Source of the DNA: Actinomycetota bacterium
GTDB taxonomy: Bacteria; Actinomycetota; Acidimicrobiia; Acidimicrobiales; Ilumatobacteraceae
Assembly: GCA_947454105.1 (NCBI GenBank)
Contig: CANGIP010000012.1
Coordinates: 1 to 64,000, forward strand
DNA length: 64,000 nucleotides
Direction of reading: 5' to 3'
Position numbers and translations under genes: made by a program. Positions 24,794-33,076 of this stretch are shown here, in pieces; the stretch's first letter is position 1, and every line of letters starts with the position of its first letter. A model generated the notes under the pieces. That model searched no databases, was not told the DNA's origin, and saw only the letters and a list, made by a program, of their open reading frames with translations.

Positions 24794-25207
24794 ATGGCCC
24801 GTACCGACGCCAATCCGCCGATGATGCCATTCACCGACCAGTACCAACTGGTTGAGGTGGACGCGGACTATCTCACCAAGGCGGTGAAACCCAAGCAGTT
24901 CATTCATATTGATCAATCTGAATGCATCATGTGCGAGGGTTGCGTCGATATCTGTCCATGGAAGTGCATTCACATGGTGACGCCCGATGCTGTGGTCGAA
25001 GCCACAGGAACAGAGCGTCCAGGAATTGATCCCAACGACAATGTTCTTTTTATTATTGATGATGATGTGTGTACGCGTTGTGCACTGTGCGTCGATCGGT
25101 GTCCGACCGGCGTCATCATTCTCGGCAAGGCCGGTGCAGCACTTGCAACCGGTGACACACACACCCGTACCGCAAACCACGGTTACGCCTACGGAATGCG
25201 TTTCTAG
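24794..25207 (+). CDS. ferredoxin-type protein, two 4Fe-4S clusters
   Basis: A 137-aa soluble protein with two full 4Fe-4S motifs: CIMCEGCVDICPWKC and CTRCALCVDRCP. An N-terminal 35-residue stretch (VEVDADYLTKAVKPKQFIHI) precedes the first cluster. It would transfer low-potential electrons. Its place between a membrane subunit and cytochrome b is unusual for a canonical bc1 operon and suggests a subunit of the complex, or an electron donor or acceptor linking it to other enzymes. The end is 11 bp before the cytochrome b gene. Confidence 0.9.
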   Translation: MARTDANPPMMPFTDQYQLVEVDADYLTKAVKPKQFIHIDQSECIMCEGCVDICPWKCIHMVTPDAVVEATGTERPGIDPNDNVLFIIDDDVCTRCALCVDRCPTGVIILGKAGAALATGDTHTRTANHGYAYGMRF

Positions 25208-25218
25208 GAGACAAGCAC

Positions 25219-26001
25219 ATGGCTAAGGTCATCGAAGATCCCCGACCCACCGCAAAAGAGCGGCTGAATAAAACGGTAGATGGAGTACAAGGCAGTCAAG
25301 CCTGGAACTCAATCTTCCGTCCTGGTTCTATTTTCCGTAAGGGCTACACCGACAGTCCGCGTAACCGTTCATACGTGATCATGAACTCAGTGCTATATCA
25401 CTTGCACCCAGTGAAGGTGAAGCGCCATGCAGTCAAGGTCAGTTACACCTTGTGTCTCGGAGGCCTGAGCTTCTTCCTCTTTATTTTGTTAACCGTGACG
25501 GGCATTTTCTTGATGTTCTTCTATCGACCCGAAGCCACGGCTGCATGGAACGACATCAGCAGTCTTCAGACTTCGGTGGCTTTCGGATTACTTGTGAGAA
25601 ATATGCATCGATGGGGCGCGCACTTGATGGTGCTCTCCGTGTTCTTGCACATGGCTCGTGTTTTCTATCACGGTGCATACAAGGCTCCGCGCGAATTCAA
25701 CTGGGTCATCGGCGTTGTGTTGTTGACGCTCACCTTGTTGCTTTCGTTCACCGGCTACTTGTTGCCATGGGACCAGTTGTCCATGTGGGCCGTGGCAGTA
25801 GGAACAAACATGATGGGCTATACGCCAGTGTTTGGTTCGCAAGTGCGCTTCGTGTTGCTCGGTGGTGTCGAAATTGGTTCTGAAACCTTGTTGCGTTGGT
25901 ACGTGTTGCACGTACTCATGCTTCCTTTCGTCATCGTGATCTTCATGGCTATCCACTTCTGGCGTGTCCGTAAGGACGGCGGCATCTCAGGTCCTTTGTG
26001 A
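25219..26001 (+). CDS. cytochrome b, N-terminal (b6-like) subunit
   Basis: A 260-aa subunit with about four helices carrying the two b-haems of a split cytochrome b. Haem ligand motifs: MHRWGAHLMVLSVFLHMARVF (helix B, two His) and YVLHVLMLPFVIVIFMAIHFWR (helix D, two His). The Q-site helix region GYLLPWDQLSMWAVAV is typical of b/b6. A 60-residue N-terminal cytoplasmic part precedes the first helix. Split cytochrome b resembles b6f and firmicute bc complexes rather than the fused QcrB of most actinobacteria. Confidence 0.92.
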   Translation: MAKVIEDPRPTAKERLNKTVDGVQGSQAWNSIFRPGSIFRKGYTDSPRNRSYVIMNSVLYHLHPVKVKRHAVKVSYTLCLGGLSFFLFILLTVTGIFLMFFYRPEATAAWNDISSLQTSVAFGLLVRNMHRWGAHLMVLSVFLHMARVFYHGAYKAPREFNWVIGVVLLTLTLLLSFTGYLLPWDQLSMWAVAVGTNMMGYTPVFGSQVRFVLLGGVEIGSETLLRWYVLHVLMLPFVIVIFMAIHFWRVRKDGGISGPL

Positions 26002-26028
26002 CCGGTGCTTGAAAGGACCTGACTCAAC

Positions 26029-26781
26029 ATGACTGAAATCCCCGAACACCTCCTGAAGCGAGCACAAGCTGCTCGCGATAAGGCTGCTGCCGATGCCGGT
26101 ACGCCGTCTGCAAGTGATGCACCTGCTGCTGATCCGCGTATTCCTGCACATCTGCTTGAGCGCAGCAAAGCTGCCAAGACAAAAGCTGATGGCGAAGGTG
26201 GCGCAGTTGCTGTTGCCGAAAAAGTTGGCGCTCTCGTTGCTGCTGCTCCAGCCGCTGGTGGAATTCCTGTTGGTGCTGGTCCTGGTGGACACACTCAGCG
26301 TTTGTTGACTGTCGTTAAGTCGGGGTCAATCCAAGACGTCAAAGCAACACCAGTTGACAAAGTGCACACGTGGCCACACTTGTTGGCCGCTGAATTTGTT
26401 GCGGCATTGGCTTGTACCGCGTTCTTGTTCTTCTTCTCGATTTTCGTGAACGCACCGCTGTTGCAGTTGGCTAACCCCAACCGCACACCGAACCCTTCAA
26501 AGGCTCCTTGGTACTTCCTCGGTTTGCAGGAATTGCTCACCATGTTCCACCCCATGGTCGCTGGTGTGACAGTTCCAGGTATTGCTTTGTTCGCGTTAAT
26601 TCTTGCTCCGTACATCGACAAGAACCCATCGAACAAACCCGAAGATCGCAAGTTCGCAACTTCAATCATGACAGTGCACCTCATGTTCTGGGCAGTGCTC
26701 GTGATGATCGGTTCGTTCTTCCGTGGTCCCGGATTCAACTTCGTCTTCCCATGGCGCGACGGCCTGTTCTTCGAGTTGTGA
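26029..26781 (+). CDS. cytochrome b, C-terminal (subunit IV-like) with long N-terminal tail
   Basis: A 250-aa protein. Residues about 110-250 match subunit IV with three helices: WPHLLAAEFVAALACTAFLFFF, MVAGVTVPGIALFALILAPYI and MTVHLMFWAVLVMIGSFF. The quinol-oxidation motif PEWY reads APWY here (residues 159-162), i.e. the usual Glu position is Pro. The first 90 residues form an Ala/Gly-rich cytoplasmic tail with two copies of an IPxHLLxR motif (IPEHLLKRAQAARDK at 4-18; IPAHLLERSKAAK at 38-50), the first also found on the divergent cytochrome c. It follows the b6-like gene by 27 bp. Confidence 0.88.
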   Translation: MTEIPEHLLKRAQAARDKAAADAGTPSASDAPAADPRIPAHLLERSKAAKTKADGEGGAVAVAEKVGALVAAAPAAGGIPVGAGPGGHTQRLLTVVKSGSIQDVKATPVDKVHTWPHLLAAEFVAALACTAFLFFFSIFVNAPLLQLANPNRTPNPSKAPWYFLGLQELLTMFHPMVAGVTVPGIALFALILAPYIDKNPSNKPEDRKFATSIMTVHLMFWAVLVMIGSFFRGPGFNFVFPWRDGLFFEL

Positions 26782-26794
26782 GGATCAAACTTTT

Positions 26795-27652
26795 ATGACA
26801 CCCCTAGCAACAATCATTATTGCCATCGCAGCCATCGTGGTGTTGGCCGCTGTCGTCCTTGTGACGTCGGCCCGTCGCTCCGATGTTCGCGGCGCTGGCG
26901 CGTTGTCACGTGAAACCGTGAAGCGCGACAAGTCCATCAAGGCCGAGTCGGGCGCTGGTCCCACTGGTGCAGCGTACGAATCAACAGAAGTTGCAACTCG
27001 TTCATCCGAACTTGCCAAGGCCACCGAAGTTGCACCCGTTGCCTGGGAAGCGCCCGATCAAGATGCAATCGATGTTTCGCGTCGTCAGTTCTTTAACCGT
27101 GCTGCAATTACTTTGATGACGACAAGCATCGCGACCTTTGGCGTTGCGTGCATCGCCTTCTTGTGGCCACGCGCTGGTGGAGGCTTCGGTTCAAAGGTCA
27201 CCGTTGGTCGCCTCGAGGATTTGATTGTGCAGATTCGTAGCGATAAGGGATTCGTGTACAAGCCCGAAGCGCGTACATGGCTGACCGCGTATCCCGCCGA
27301 TGCTTTGCCGAAAGCTCGTAAGGCTTACGCCAAGCAAGGTCCAGTGCTCGCCGGAATGGAAGCCGGAATTGTGGCGTTGTACCAGAAGTGCCCGCACCTT
27401 GGTTGCCGTGTTCCCGAGTGCAAGAGTTCGCAATGGTTTGAATGCCCGTGTCACGGTTCGCAGTACAACCGTGTTGGCGAAAAGAAAGCCGGTCCCGCAC
27501 CTCGCGGAATGGATCGCTTCGGAGTCACAGTCGCTAACGGAAACGTCATAGTCGACACTGGAACAGTTTTTAACGGTCCAGCAATTGGTACCAACACAAC
27601 CGGGCAGGAAGCCGAAGGGCCGCACTGCATTTCCGGAGGAGCACACCACTAA
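26795..27652 (+). CDS. Rieske 2Fe-2S protein
   Basis: A 285-aa subunit carrying the high-potential 2Fe-2S cluster that takes electrons from quinol. Ligand motifs are CPHLGC and CPCHGS. It has an N-terminal helix (LATIIIAIAAIVVLAAVVLV), a cytoplasmic stretch, and a second helix preceded by SRRQFFNRA, a twin-arginine-like export signal, so the cluster domain lies outside. ATG 26795 is chosen because earlier codons read the end of the previous gene in another frame. It lies 13 bp after subunit IV and 2 bp before the cytochrome c gene. Confidence 0.93.
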   Translation: MTPLATIIIAIAAIVVLAAVVLVTSARRSDVRGAGALSRETVKRDKSIKAESGAGPTGAAYESTEVATRSSELAKATEVAPVAWEAPDQDAIDVSRRQFFNRAAITLMTTSIATFGVACIAFLWPRAGGGFGSKVTVGRLEDLIVQIRSDKGFVYKPEARTWLTAYPADALPKARKAYAKQGPVLAGMEAGIVALYQKCPHLGCRVPECKSSQWFECPCHGSQYNRVGEKKAGPAPRGMDRFGVTVANGNVIVDTGTVFNGPAIGTNTTGQEAEGPHCISGGAHH

Positions 27653-27654
27653 TC

Positions 27655-28722
27655 ATGATTGCCGCATCAGCTACCAACACCATTGCCATTGTTATCTCGT
27701 TGATCTTCGTGGTCGGCTGGATTGTCTATGCCGTGATGAATCGATCGGCCGGCAAAGCCGAGATCGGTTCGGAAATCGAACTTGCTGCCAACCGTAAGGA
27801 GTATTACGACGACGAAGAACTCGAAGGTCATCGCTTGCAGCGTATGCAGTTGCTCGGTGTGCTTTTACTTGCCACGATCACTATCGGTCTGCCGGCTTAT
27901 TGGCTTGCTGAACCAAGCCGTCAACACAACACCATTGAAGGTAAAGCCAATCGTTTCATTTCGTGGGGATCGGGTCTCTTCGCACCGACCGCCGAAGGTG
28001 GATTCAACTGCGCAGGTTGCCACGGTGGAATGAATGGTGCCGGTGGTGCTGCTCCGTACACCGTGACCGATTCAAAGACTGGTGAAGTTAAGGCAGTCAC
28101 GTGGAAAGCGCCGGCCCTCAACACGGTGTTCTACCGATTCGATGAAAGCGAAGTACGTTTCATCCTTGTGTACGGTCGCCCGTTCTCGCCGATGTCTCCG
28201 TGGGGTATTGACGGTGGTGGACCAATGAACGCGCAACAGATCGATACCTTGCTTGCCTACCTCAAGAGCATTCAGATTCCACGTGAAGATTGCGTCGTTG
28301 CCGACGCCAATCCGTTGAACTGCGAAGGCGGCCACTTGCCCGTGACCGAACAAGAGAAAATTCAAGCGGCTGCACAAAAGACAGTGGACGATGGAACCTA
28401 TGGTTCAATCGGTGAAGCGTTGTTTAATCTTGAACTCAGTTCAGGTGCCTACAGTTGCGCTCGTTGCCACACACCTGGCTGGAGTTGGGGCGAACCTGGT
28501 CAAACTGGTTCGGGTGCATTTGGTTGGAACCTCACTGGTGGAGCAACCAACACACACTTCGCAACTGAGCAAGAGATGATCAACTTCATCAAAGCTGGTT
28601 CGAAGTACGGCGCCAAATACGGAATTCAGGGCCAAGGTTCTGGACGTATGCCTGGGTTCGGTGACCTTCTCACCGATGAACAGATCCAACAGATCGTGAA
28701 CTACGTCCGGAACGAACTATGA
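27655..28722 (+). CDS. diheme cytochrome c of the bc complex
   Basis: A 355-aa protein with two haem c sites, CAGCH and CARCH, in two cytochrome c folds on the outer face, the role QcrC plays in actinobacteria. There are two N-terminal helices (TIAIVISLIFVVGWIVYAVM and LLGVLLLATITIGLPAYWLA) flanking a cytosolic loop (KEYYDDEELEGHRLQR). Likely Met ligands lie in FSPMSPWG and GRMPGFGDLL. It accepts electrons from the Rieske protein; no oxidase gene is in the window. The stop overlaps the next start by 4 bp. Confidence 0.9.
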   Translation: MIAASATNTIAIVISLIFVVGWIVYAVMNRSAGKAEIGSEIELAANRKEYYDDEELEGHRLQRMQLLGVLLLATITIGLPAYWLAEPSRQHNTIEGKANRFISWGSGLFAPTAEGGFNCAGCHGGMNGAGGAAPYTVTDSKTGEVKAVTWKAPALNTVFYRFDESEVRFILVYGRPFSPMSPWGIDGGGPMNAQQIDTLLAYLKSIQIPREDCVVADANPLNCEGGHLPVTEQEKIQAAAQKTVDDGTYGSIGEALFNLELSSGAYSCARCHTPGWSWGEPGQTGSGAFGWNLTGGATNTHFATEQEMINFIKAGSKYGAKYGIQGQGSGRMPGFGDLLTDEQIQQIVNYVRNEL

Positions 28723-29540
28723 GCGCACTTCTGAGTATTGGTTGGGAACCCGAACTTCGCGGTCTACTAACAGTCATCATTGGAGCAGTTGCCCTATGCG
28801 GCAGCGTCTATCTACTTCTTGGCACGAACCTTGGTGCCCGCTTGGGATTTTTGGTTGCCATGGCTGGCTTGTTTGGCTGGATGATGATGATGGGAATCAT
28901 CTGGATGAGCTACGGAATCGGTCTGAAAGGAACGCAACCTTCGTGGAAGCCGGCCGATCCTTTCACCATTGTTCGTGATGCGAAGTTGTTGCACGAAGCT
29001 GGTGTCATTGATGGACCGGTCACGGTGTCGGCAGATGCGACGTATCCAGAAATTGCGGCAACTGCGGCAACTGCGCTTGAAAATGAAAAGTGGAAATTGC
29101 TTCCCACCGACGATCAGGGCCGTGGACAGGCCATTGCTGCAGCTACTGAAATTATTGAAGTCGAATCAAAGATGTATGCAGCGGGTGAGTACGAAGCAGT
29201 AGCTGTGTACGAACGTGGTGGCGAGCGCTACCCGAAATTTGGTGACTCAGTTGACTTCATAGCTTTCTTGCATAAGCCACACTATTCACTCGTAGAGATA
29301 GCACCTTTGCTGCCACAACGCGATGAACCAGGTCGTGCGCCTGCTCGCCCGGTCGTCGACAGCAGTCAGCCTCACCAGTACGTCATCATGATTCGTGATC
29401 TTGGTACCAAGCGTCAGCCGGCGCTGTTCATCACGATTGGCTCAGCAATCATCTTCTTGCTGTGTTGCCTCATGTTGCACCGTCGTGATCGAATAGTTGC
29501 GGCGCACCTTTCGGGTTCGTCCGTTCCTGCGAAGGTATAA
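28719..29540 (+). CDS. unknown membrane protein between bc cluster and nuoA
   Basis: A 273-aa protein with two N-terminal helices (LLTVIIGAVALCGSVYLLL; LGFLVAMAGLFGWMMMMGIIWMSYGIG), an extracytoplasmic domain of about 160 residues with no Cys, and a C-terminal helix (ALFITIGSAIIFLLCCLML) ending in a basic tail. No family is recognised. Coupled to the diheme cytochrome gene by a 4-bp overlap and 3 bp before nuoA, it may be an accessory subunit of the bc complex or a link to complex I. Confidence 0.8.
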   Translation: MSALLSIGWEPELRGLLTVIIGAVALCGSVYLLLGTNLGARLGFLVAMAGLFGWMMMMGIIWMSYGIGLKGTQPSWKPADPFTIVRDAKLLHEAGVIDGPVTVSADATYPEIAATAATALENEKWKLLPTDDQGRGQAIAAATEIIEVESKMYAAGEYEAVAVYERGGERYPKFGDSVDFIAFLHKPHYSLVEIAPLLPQRDEPGRAPARPVVDSSQPHQYVIMIRDLGTKRQPALFITIGSAIIFLLCCLMLHRRDRIVAAHLSGSSVPAKV

Positions 29541-29543
29541 CGC

Positions 29544-30008
29544 ATGGGTCAGTACCTCGCAGTTTTCGCTCTCACAGTTCTCGGAATTCTGTTCGGTGCA
29601 CTGAGCTTTGTTGCTTCACGATTGTTGGCGCCTCGCCGGCCATCGTCAGCTAAAGAAGCTCCCTATGAATGTGGCATTGTGCCAACGCGCGAACCACCTG
29701 AACGTTTTCCGGTGAGTTTCTACATCGTGGCAATGTTGTTCATCATGTTCGACATTGAAATCATTTTCATTTATCCGTACGCAGTCAACCGAGCAGAGCT
29801 CGGTGCTTTTGCGTTCTGGGAGATGTTGTCTTTCAGCGTCGTGTTCTTTTTGGCTTTTGTCTATGTGGTTGCTCGCGGTGCCCTTGATTGGGGTCCAGTT
29901 GCCAAAGCTCGTCGCCTCGTTGATGGTGTTTCGGCAACTCGCACGTCAACGTCAACAATTCGTCGCGTCGGTCTTGAAGGCCGCTCCGATAACGACCAGG
30001 CTGCCTGA
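29544..30008 (+). CDS. nuoA: NADH-quinone oxidoreductase subunit A
   Basis: A 154-aa three-helix membrane subunit near the quinone site. The conserved loop reads [24 protein letters not shown], including the family Cys, and helix 2 carries the acidic [14 protein letters not shown]. The C-terminus is longer than usual by about 30 polar residues. It begins the first, complete 14-gene nuo set, which continues the bc run without a gap, so transcription probably starts far upstream near 24.3 kb. Confidence 0.95.
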   Translation: MGQYLAVFALTVLGILFGALSFVASRLLAPRRPSSAKEAPYECGIVPTREPPERFPVSFYIVAMLFIMFDIEIIFIYPYAVNRAELGAFAFWEMLSFSVVFFLAFVYVVARGALDWGPVAKARRLVDGVSATRTSTSTIRRVGLEGRSDNDQAA

Positions 30009-30025
30009 GAAGTAGGGGATTCGAT

Positions 30026-30634
30026 ATGGGTGTAGTTCGCAACGTACTCGACGATGGACTTGGTGGTCTCGAACACAACTTCATCACTGGTCGCATTGAA
30101 GATCTGGTGAAGTGGTCACGTAGTCGTTCGAGTTGGGGCGCAACTTTCGGTTTGGCCTGTTGTGCTATCGAAATGATGGGCACCGGTGGTCCGCACTACG
30201 ACATCGCGCGTTTTGGAATGGAAGTTTTCCGAGCCTCGCCGCGTCAAGCCGACATCATCATCGTTGCTGGTCGCGTGAGTCAGAAAATGGCTCCCGTATT
30301 GCGACAGGTATACGACCAAATGATGGAACCCAAATGGGTGATCTCGATGGGTGTGTGCGCCTCGAGTGGCGGCATGTTCAATAACTACGCAATTCTTCAA
30401 GGTGTCGATCAGATCGTGCCCGTTGATGTGTATGCCCCAGGTTGCCCGCCAACACCTGAAACTTTGATTCACGCCATCGAAACATTGCACCAGAAGATTG
30501 AAGATGGTGAAATCATGCGCCGTCGTGCCACGAGTGGCGCAGGTGCAAATATTCACATCACCGAAATTCCTGCTCAGACTTCACCAGTGCCCGTATCGCT
30601 TGGTCGTCCCGCAACTTCATGGACGTCGTCATGA
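30026..30634 (+). CDS. nuoB: NADH-quinone oxidoreductase subunit B
   Basis: A 202-aa peripheral subunit holding cluster N2, the direct electron donor to quinone. The tandem Cys ([12 protein letters not shown]), the VCASSGGMF Cys and [11 protein letters not shown] are all present. N2 sits at the junction with NuoD and NuoH. The C-terminal 30 residues are a variable tail. Stop and nuoC start overlap (ATGA). Confidence 0.96.
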   Translation: MGVVRNVLDDGLGGLEHNFITGRIEDLVKWSRSRSSWGATFGLACCAIEMMGTGGPHYDIARFGMEVFRASPRQADIIIVAGRVSQKMAPVLRQVYDQMMEPKWVISMGVCASSGGMFNNYAILQGVDQIVPVDVYAPGCPPTPETLIHAIETLHQKIEDGEIMRRRATSGAGANIHITEIPAQTSPVPVSLGRPATSWTSS

Positions 30635-31131
30635 GTGATGTTGAAGTAACGCCAGAACCGCAACCACAATTGCATGGTTGCCTGTTGAGCGATTCGCGCG
30701 GTCAGCAAGTTGTGCACCCAACTCGTGCTCAATATGTAGCGCTCATGAAGAAGTTGCTCGATGGCGGATTTGTCATGTGTAGCGACCTCACCGCTGCTGA
30801 TTACTTAACTCATTCGGGTCGCACCTTGCCCGAAGGTATTGAAGCCGAACGATTTGAAATTGTGGTCAACCTCACAGCGATTGCTACACGCGATCGTATT
30901 CGAGTTCGAGTACAAGTTCCCGAATCTGATCCGAGCATTGCTTCAATGTTTGATTTGTGGCCCGGAACCGAAGCCATGGAACGCGAAGTCTTTGACATGT
31001 TCGGTATTTCATTTGACGGACACCCCGATCTCACGCGTATCTTGATGCCCGAAGATTGGGATGGTCACCCACTTCGTAAGGATTATTCGATCGGTCGCAT
31101 TCCGGTGCAATTCAAGGGGTCGAACTCATGA
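30631..31131 (+). CDS. nuoC: NADH-quinone oxidoreductase subunit C
   Basis: A 166-aa hydrophilic subunit of the Q module (30-kDa family), separate from NuoD as in actinobacteria rather than fused as in E. coli. The signature region reads [20 protein letters not shown], followed by [16 protein letters not shown] 30631 overlaps the nuoB stop and fits the family start. The stop overlaps nuoD by 4 bp. Confidence 0.95.
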   Translation: MSDVEVTPEPQPQLHGCLLSDSRGQQVVHPTRAQYVALMKKLLDGGFVMCSDLTAADYLTHSGRTLPEGIEAERFEIVVNLTAIATRDRIRVRVQVPESDPSIASMFDLWPGTEAMEREVFDMFGISFDGHPDLTRILMPEDWDGHPLRKDYSIGRIPVQFKGSNS

Positions 31132-32462
31132 CATCGGTTGAAAATATTTTCAAGACCAACGAAGGCGCGCAAGAAATGCGGGCGCGTAGCGAAATCAGTG
31201 CGAAAGAAATTTTGCGCGAAGTTGGCTCGGTACTGCGCATGAGTGAAGCCGAAGCCGCCAAGCTCGGACAGATTCCGGCTGACGCCGACGAAGATCAAAC
31301 CATGATCATCAACATGGGACCACAACACCCAAGTACTCACGGTGTTTTGCGACTCATGCTCGAACTTCAGGGTGAAAAAGTTTTACGTTGCAAGCCCATC
31401 ATTGGTTACTTGCATACCGGCATGGAGAAGACGGGTGAAGAACTCACATACATGCAAGGTGGCACCAACGTCACTCGTATGGACTACTTGAGTCCACTCA
31501 ACAACGAACTCGTTTTCTCGATGGCAGTTGAAAAATTGCTCGGTATCGAAAATGACATTCCAGAGCGCGCCATTTGGATGCGCATGTTGTTGTCAGAACT
31601 CAACCGCATGAGCAGTCACTTATTGTTCCTAGCCACCAACGGCATGGACCTCGGTGCAGTTTCGATGATGTTGTACGGCTGGCGTGAACGCGAAGAAGTT
31701 TTACGTTTCTTCCAAAAGGTCACCGGCCTACGTATGAATCACAACTTCATTCGCCCCGGTGGAGTTGCCGCTGACCTGCCAGCCGGTTGGCGCGATGATG
31801 TTCTTGCAATTCTTGAAATGTTGCCGGGTCGTTTGGCCGAGTACGACATCTTGATGACCGATCAACCCATCTGGCGTGAGCGCTTGCAAGGTGTTGGTGT
31901 GATTACTGCCGACGAAGCTTTAGCACTCGGAACCAGCGGACCGATCTTGCGTTCAACTGGTGTCGCCTGGGACTTGCGTCGCGATCAGCCGTATTTGCAT
32001 TACGACAAAGTTGAGTTCGATGTCATCGTCGGCTCTTACGGCGACGCCTTTGACCGTTACGCCATTCGTATTAACGAAATTCGTGAATCAATCCGCATCG
32101 TATACCAGATTCTTGATGCCATGCCACTTGGTGACTATCGCATTCAAAATAAGAAAGTCACGCCTCCGCCGCGTGCTCGCATTGATGAATCAATGGAAGC
32201 TTTGATTCACCACTTCAAGATTTTCACCGAAGGTTTCAAAGTTCCCGAAGGTGAAGTGTATGTAGGAATCGAAAGTCCTCGTGGCGAAATTGGTTGCTAC
32301 ATCGTGAGCGATGGTGGCCCGAAGCCCTATCGCATCCATATGCGCGCACCAAGCTTCGTCAACATTCAGGCCTTACCGCACATGATGCGCGGTGGTTTAG
32401 TTGCCGACGCGGTTGCAGTGATTTCGTCTATTGACCCAGTTCTAGGAGAGGTCGATCGCTGA
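31128..32462 (+). CDS. nuoD: NADH-quinone oxidoreductase subunit D
   Basis: A 444-aa 49-kDa subunit forming most of the quinone pocket. The head-group ligands are kept: His in GPQHPSTHGVLR and Tyr in VTRMDYLSPL (equivalents of bovine His59 and Tyr108). An N-terminal extension of about 55 residues precedes the core. C-terminal features include YVGIESPRGEIGCYIVSDG and the end SSIDPVLGEVDR. It shares one base with nuoE. Contrast with NuoD2 at 52235, where the Tyr is replaced. Confidence 0.96.
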   Translation: MTSVENIFKTNEGAQEMRARSEISAKEILREVGSVLRMSEAEAAKLGQIPADADEDQTMIINMGPQHPSTHGVLRLMLELQGEKVLRCKPIIGYLHTGMEKTGEELTYMQGGTNVTRMDYLSPLNNELVFSMAVEKLLGIENDIPERAIWMRMLLSELNRMSSHLLFLATNGMDLGAVSMMLYGWREREEVLRFFQKVTGLRMNHNFIRPGGVAADLPAGWRDDVLAILEMLPGRLAEYDILMTDQPIWRERLQGVGVITADEALALGTSGPILRSTGVAWDLRRDQPYLHYDKVEFDVIVGSYGDAFDRYAIRINEIRESIRIVYQILDAMPLGDYRIQNKKVTPPPRARIDESMEALIHHFKIFTEGFKVPEGEVYVGIESPRGEIGCYIVSDGGPKPYRIHMRAPSFVNIQALPHMMRGGLVADAVAVISSIDPVLGEVDR

Positions 32463-33076
32463 TGGCCCGCTTAACAGAAGACAACGTGCGTCTCGCCAAA
32501 GAGATCATCGGTCGTTATCCGCGACCGCGTTCAGCAACGATTCCGTTGTTGCATCTCGCACAGCAACAAGACGGCTATGTCACTAACGATGCAATGGTTC
32601 ATATTGGTGAACTCGTTGGTGCAACATCGGCCGAAGTGTACGGAACTGCTTCGTTCTACGAAATGTTTAAGTTTGAACCAGTTGGCAAGTACCTCGTCAA
32701 CATTTGCGGAACAATGTCGTGTGCCTTGATGGGTTCTGAAGAACTCATGCATCATGCGGAACACAAGCTTGGCGTCAAGGCTGGCGGAACAACGAGCGAC
32801 GGAATGTTCACTCTTGAACATGCCGAGTGTCAGGCCGCTTGCACAGAAGCTCCATGTCTGCAAGTGAACTATCGCTATCGCTTCCGGGTCACGCCAGAAA
32901 GTTTTGACTCGTTGATTGATGATTTGTCGGCCGGTCGTTTGACCGCCGAAATCCCAGATCACGGAACGGTTGCAAAAGTTCGTCAGCACATTCCTGCCGA
33001 TCGTGGTGTTGGTGCAGTGCCTCCCGAATCTGTGACTGAAGCGCCGGCATGGCTCGATGGGAAGGCTGCGCTATGA
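32462..33076 (+). CDS. nuoE: NADH-quinone oxidoreductase subunit E
   Basis: A 204-aa subunit of the NADH module with the N1a 2Fe-2S cluster; ligands lie in NICGTMSCALMGS and EHAECQAACTEAP. A thioredoxin-like domain follows an N-terminal helical bundle (RPRSATIPLLHLAQQQDGYV). The 30-residue tail (QHIPADRGVGAVPPESVTEA) is variable. There is no second copy in the later nuo cluster. The stop overlaps nuoF (ATGA). Confidence 0.95.
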   Translation: MARLTEDNVRLAKEIIGRYPRPRSATIPLLHLAQQQDGYVTNDAMVHIGELVGATSAEVYGTASFYEMFKFEPVGKYLVNICGTMSCALMGSEELMHHAEHKLGVKAGGTTSDGMFTLEHAECQAACTEAPCLQVNYRYRFRVTPESFDSLIDDLSAGRLTAEIPDHGTVAKVRQHIPADRGVGAVPPESVTEAPAWLDGKAAL

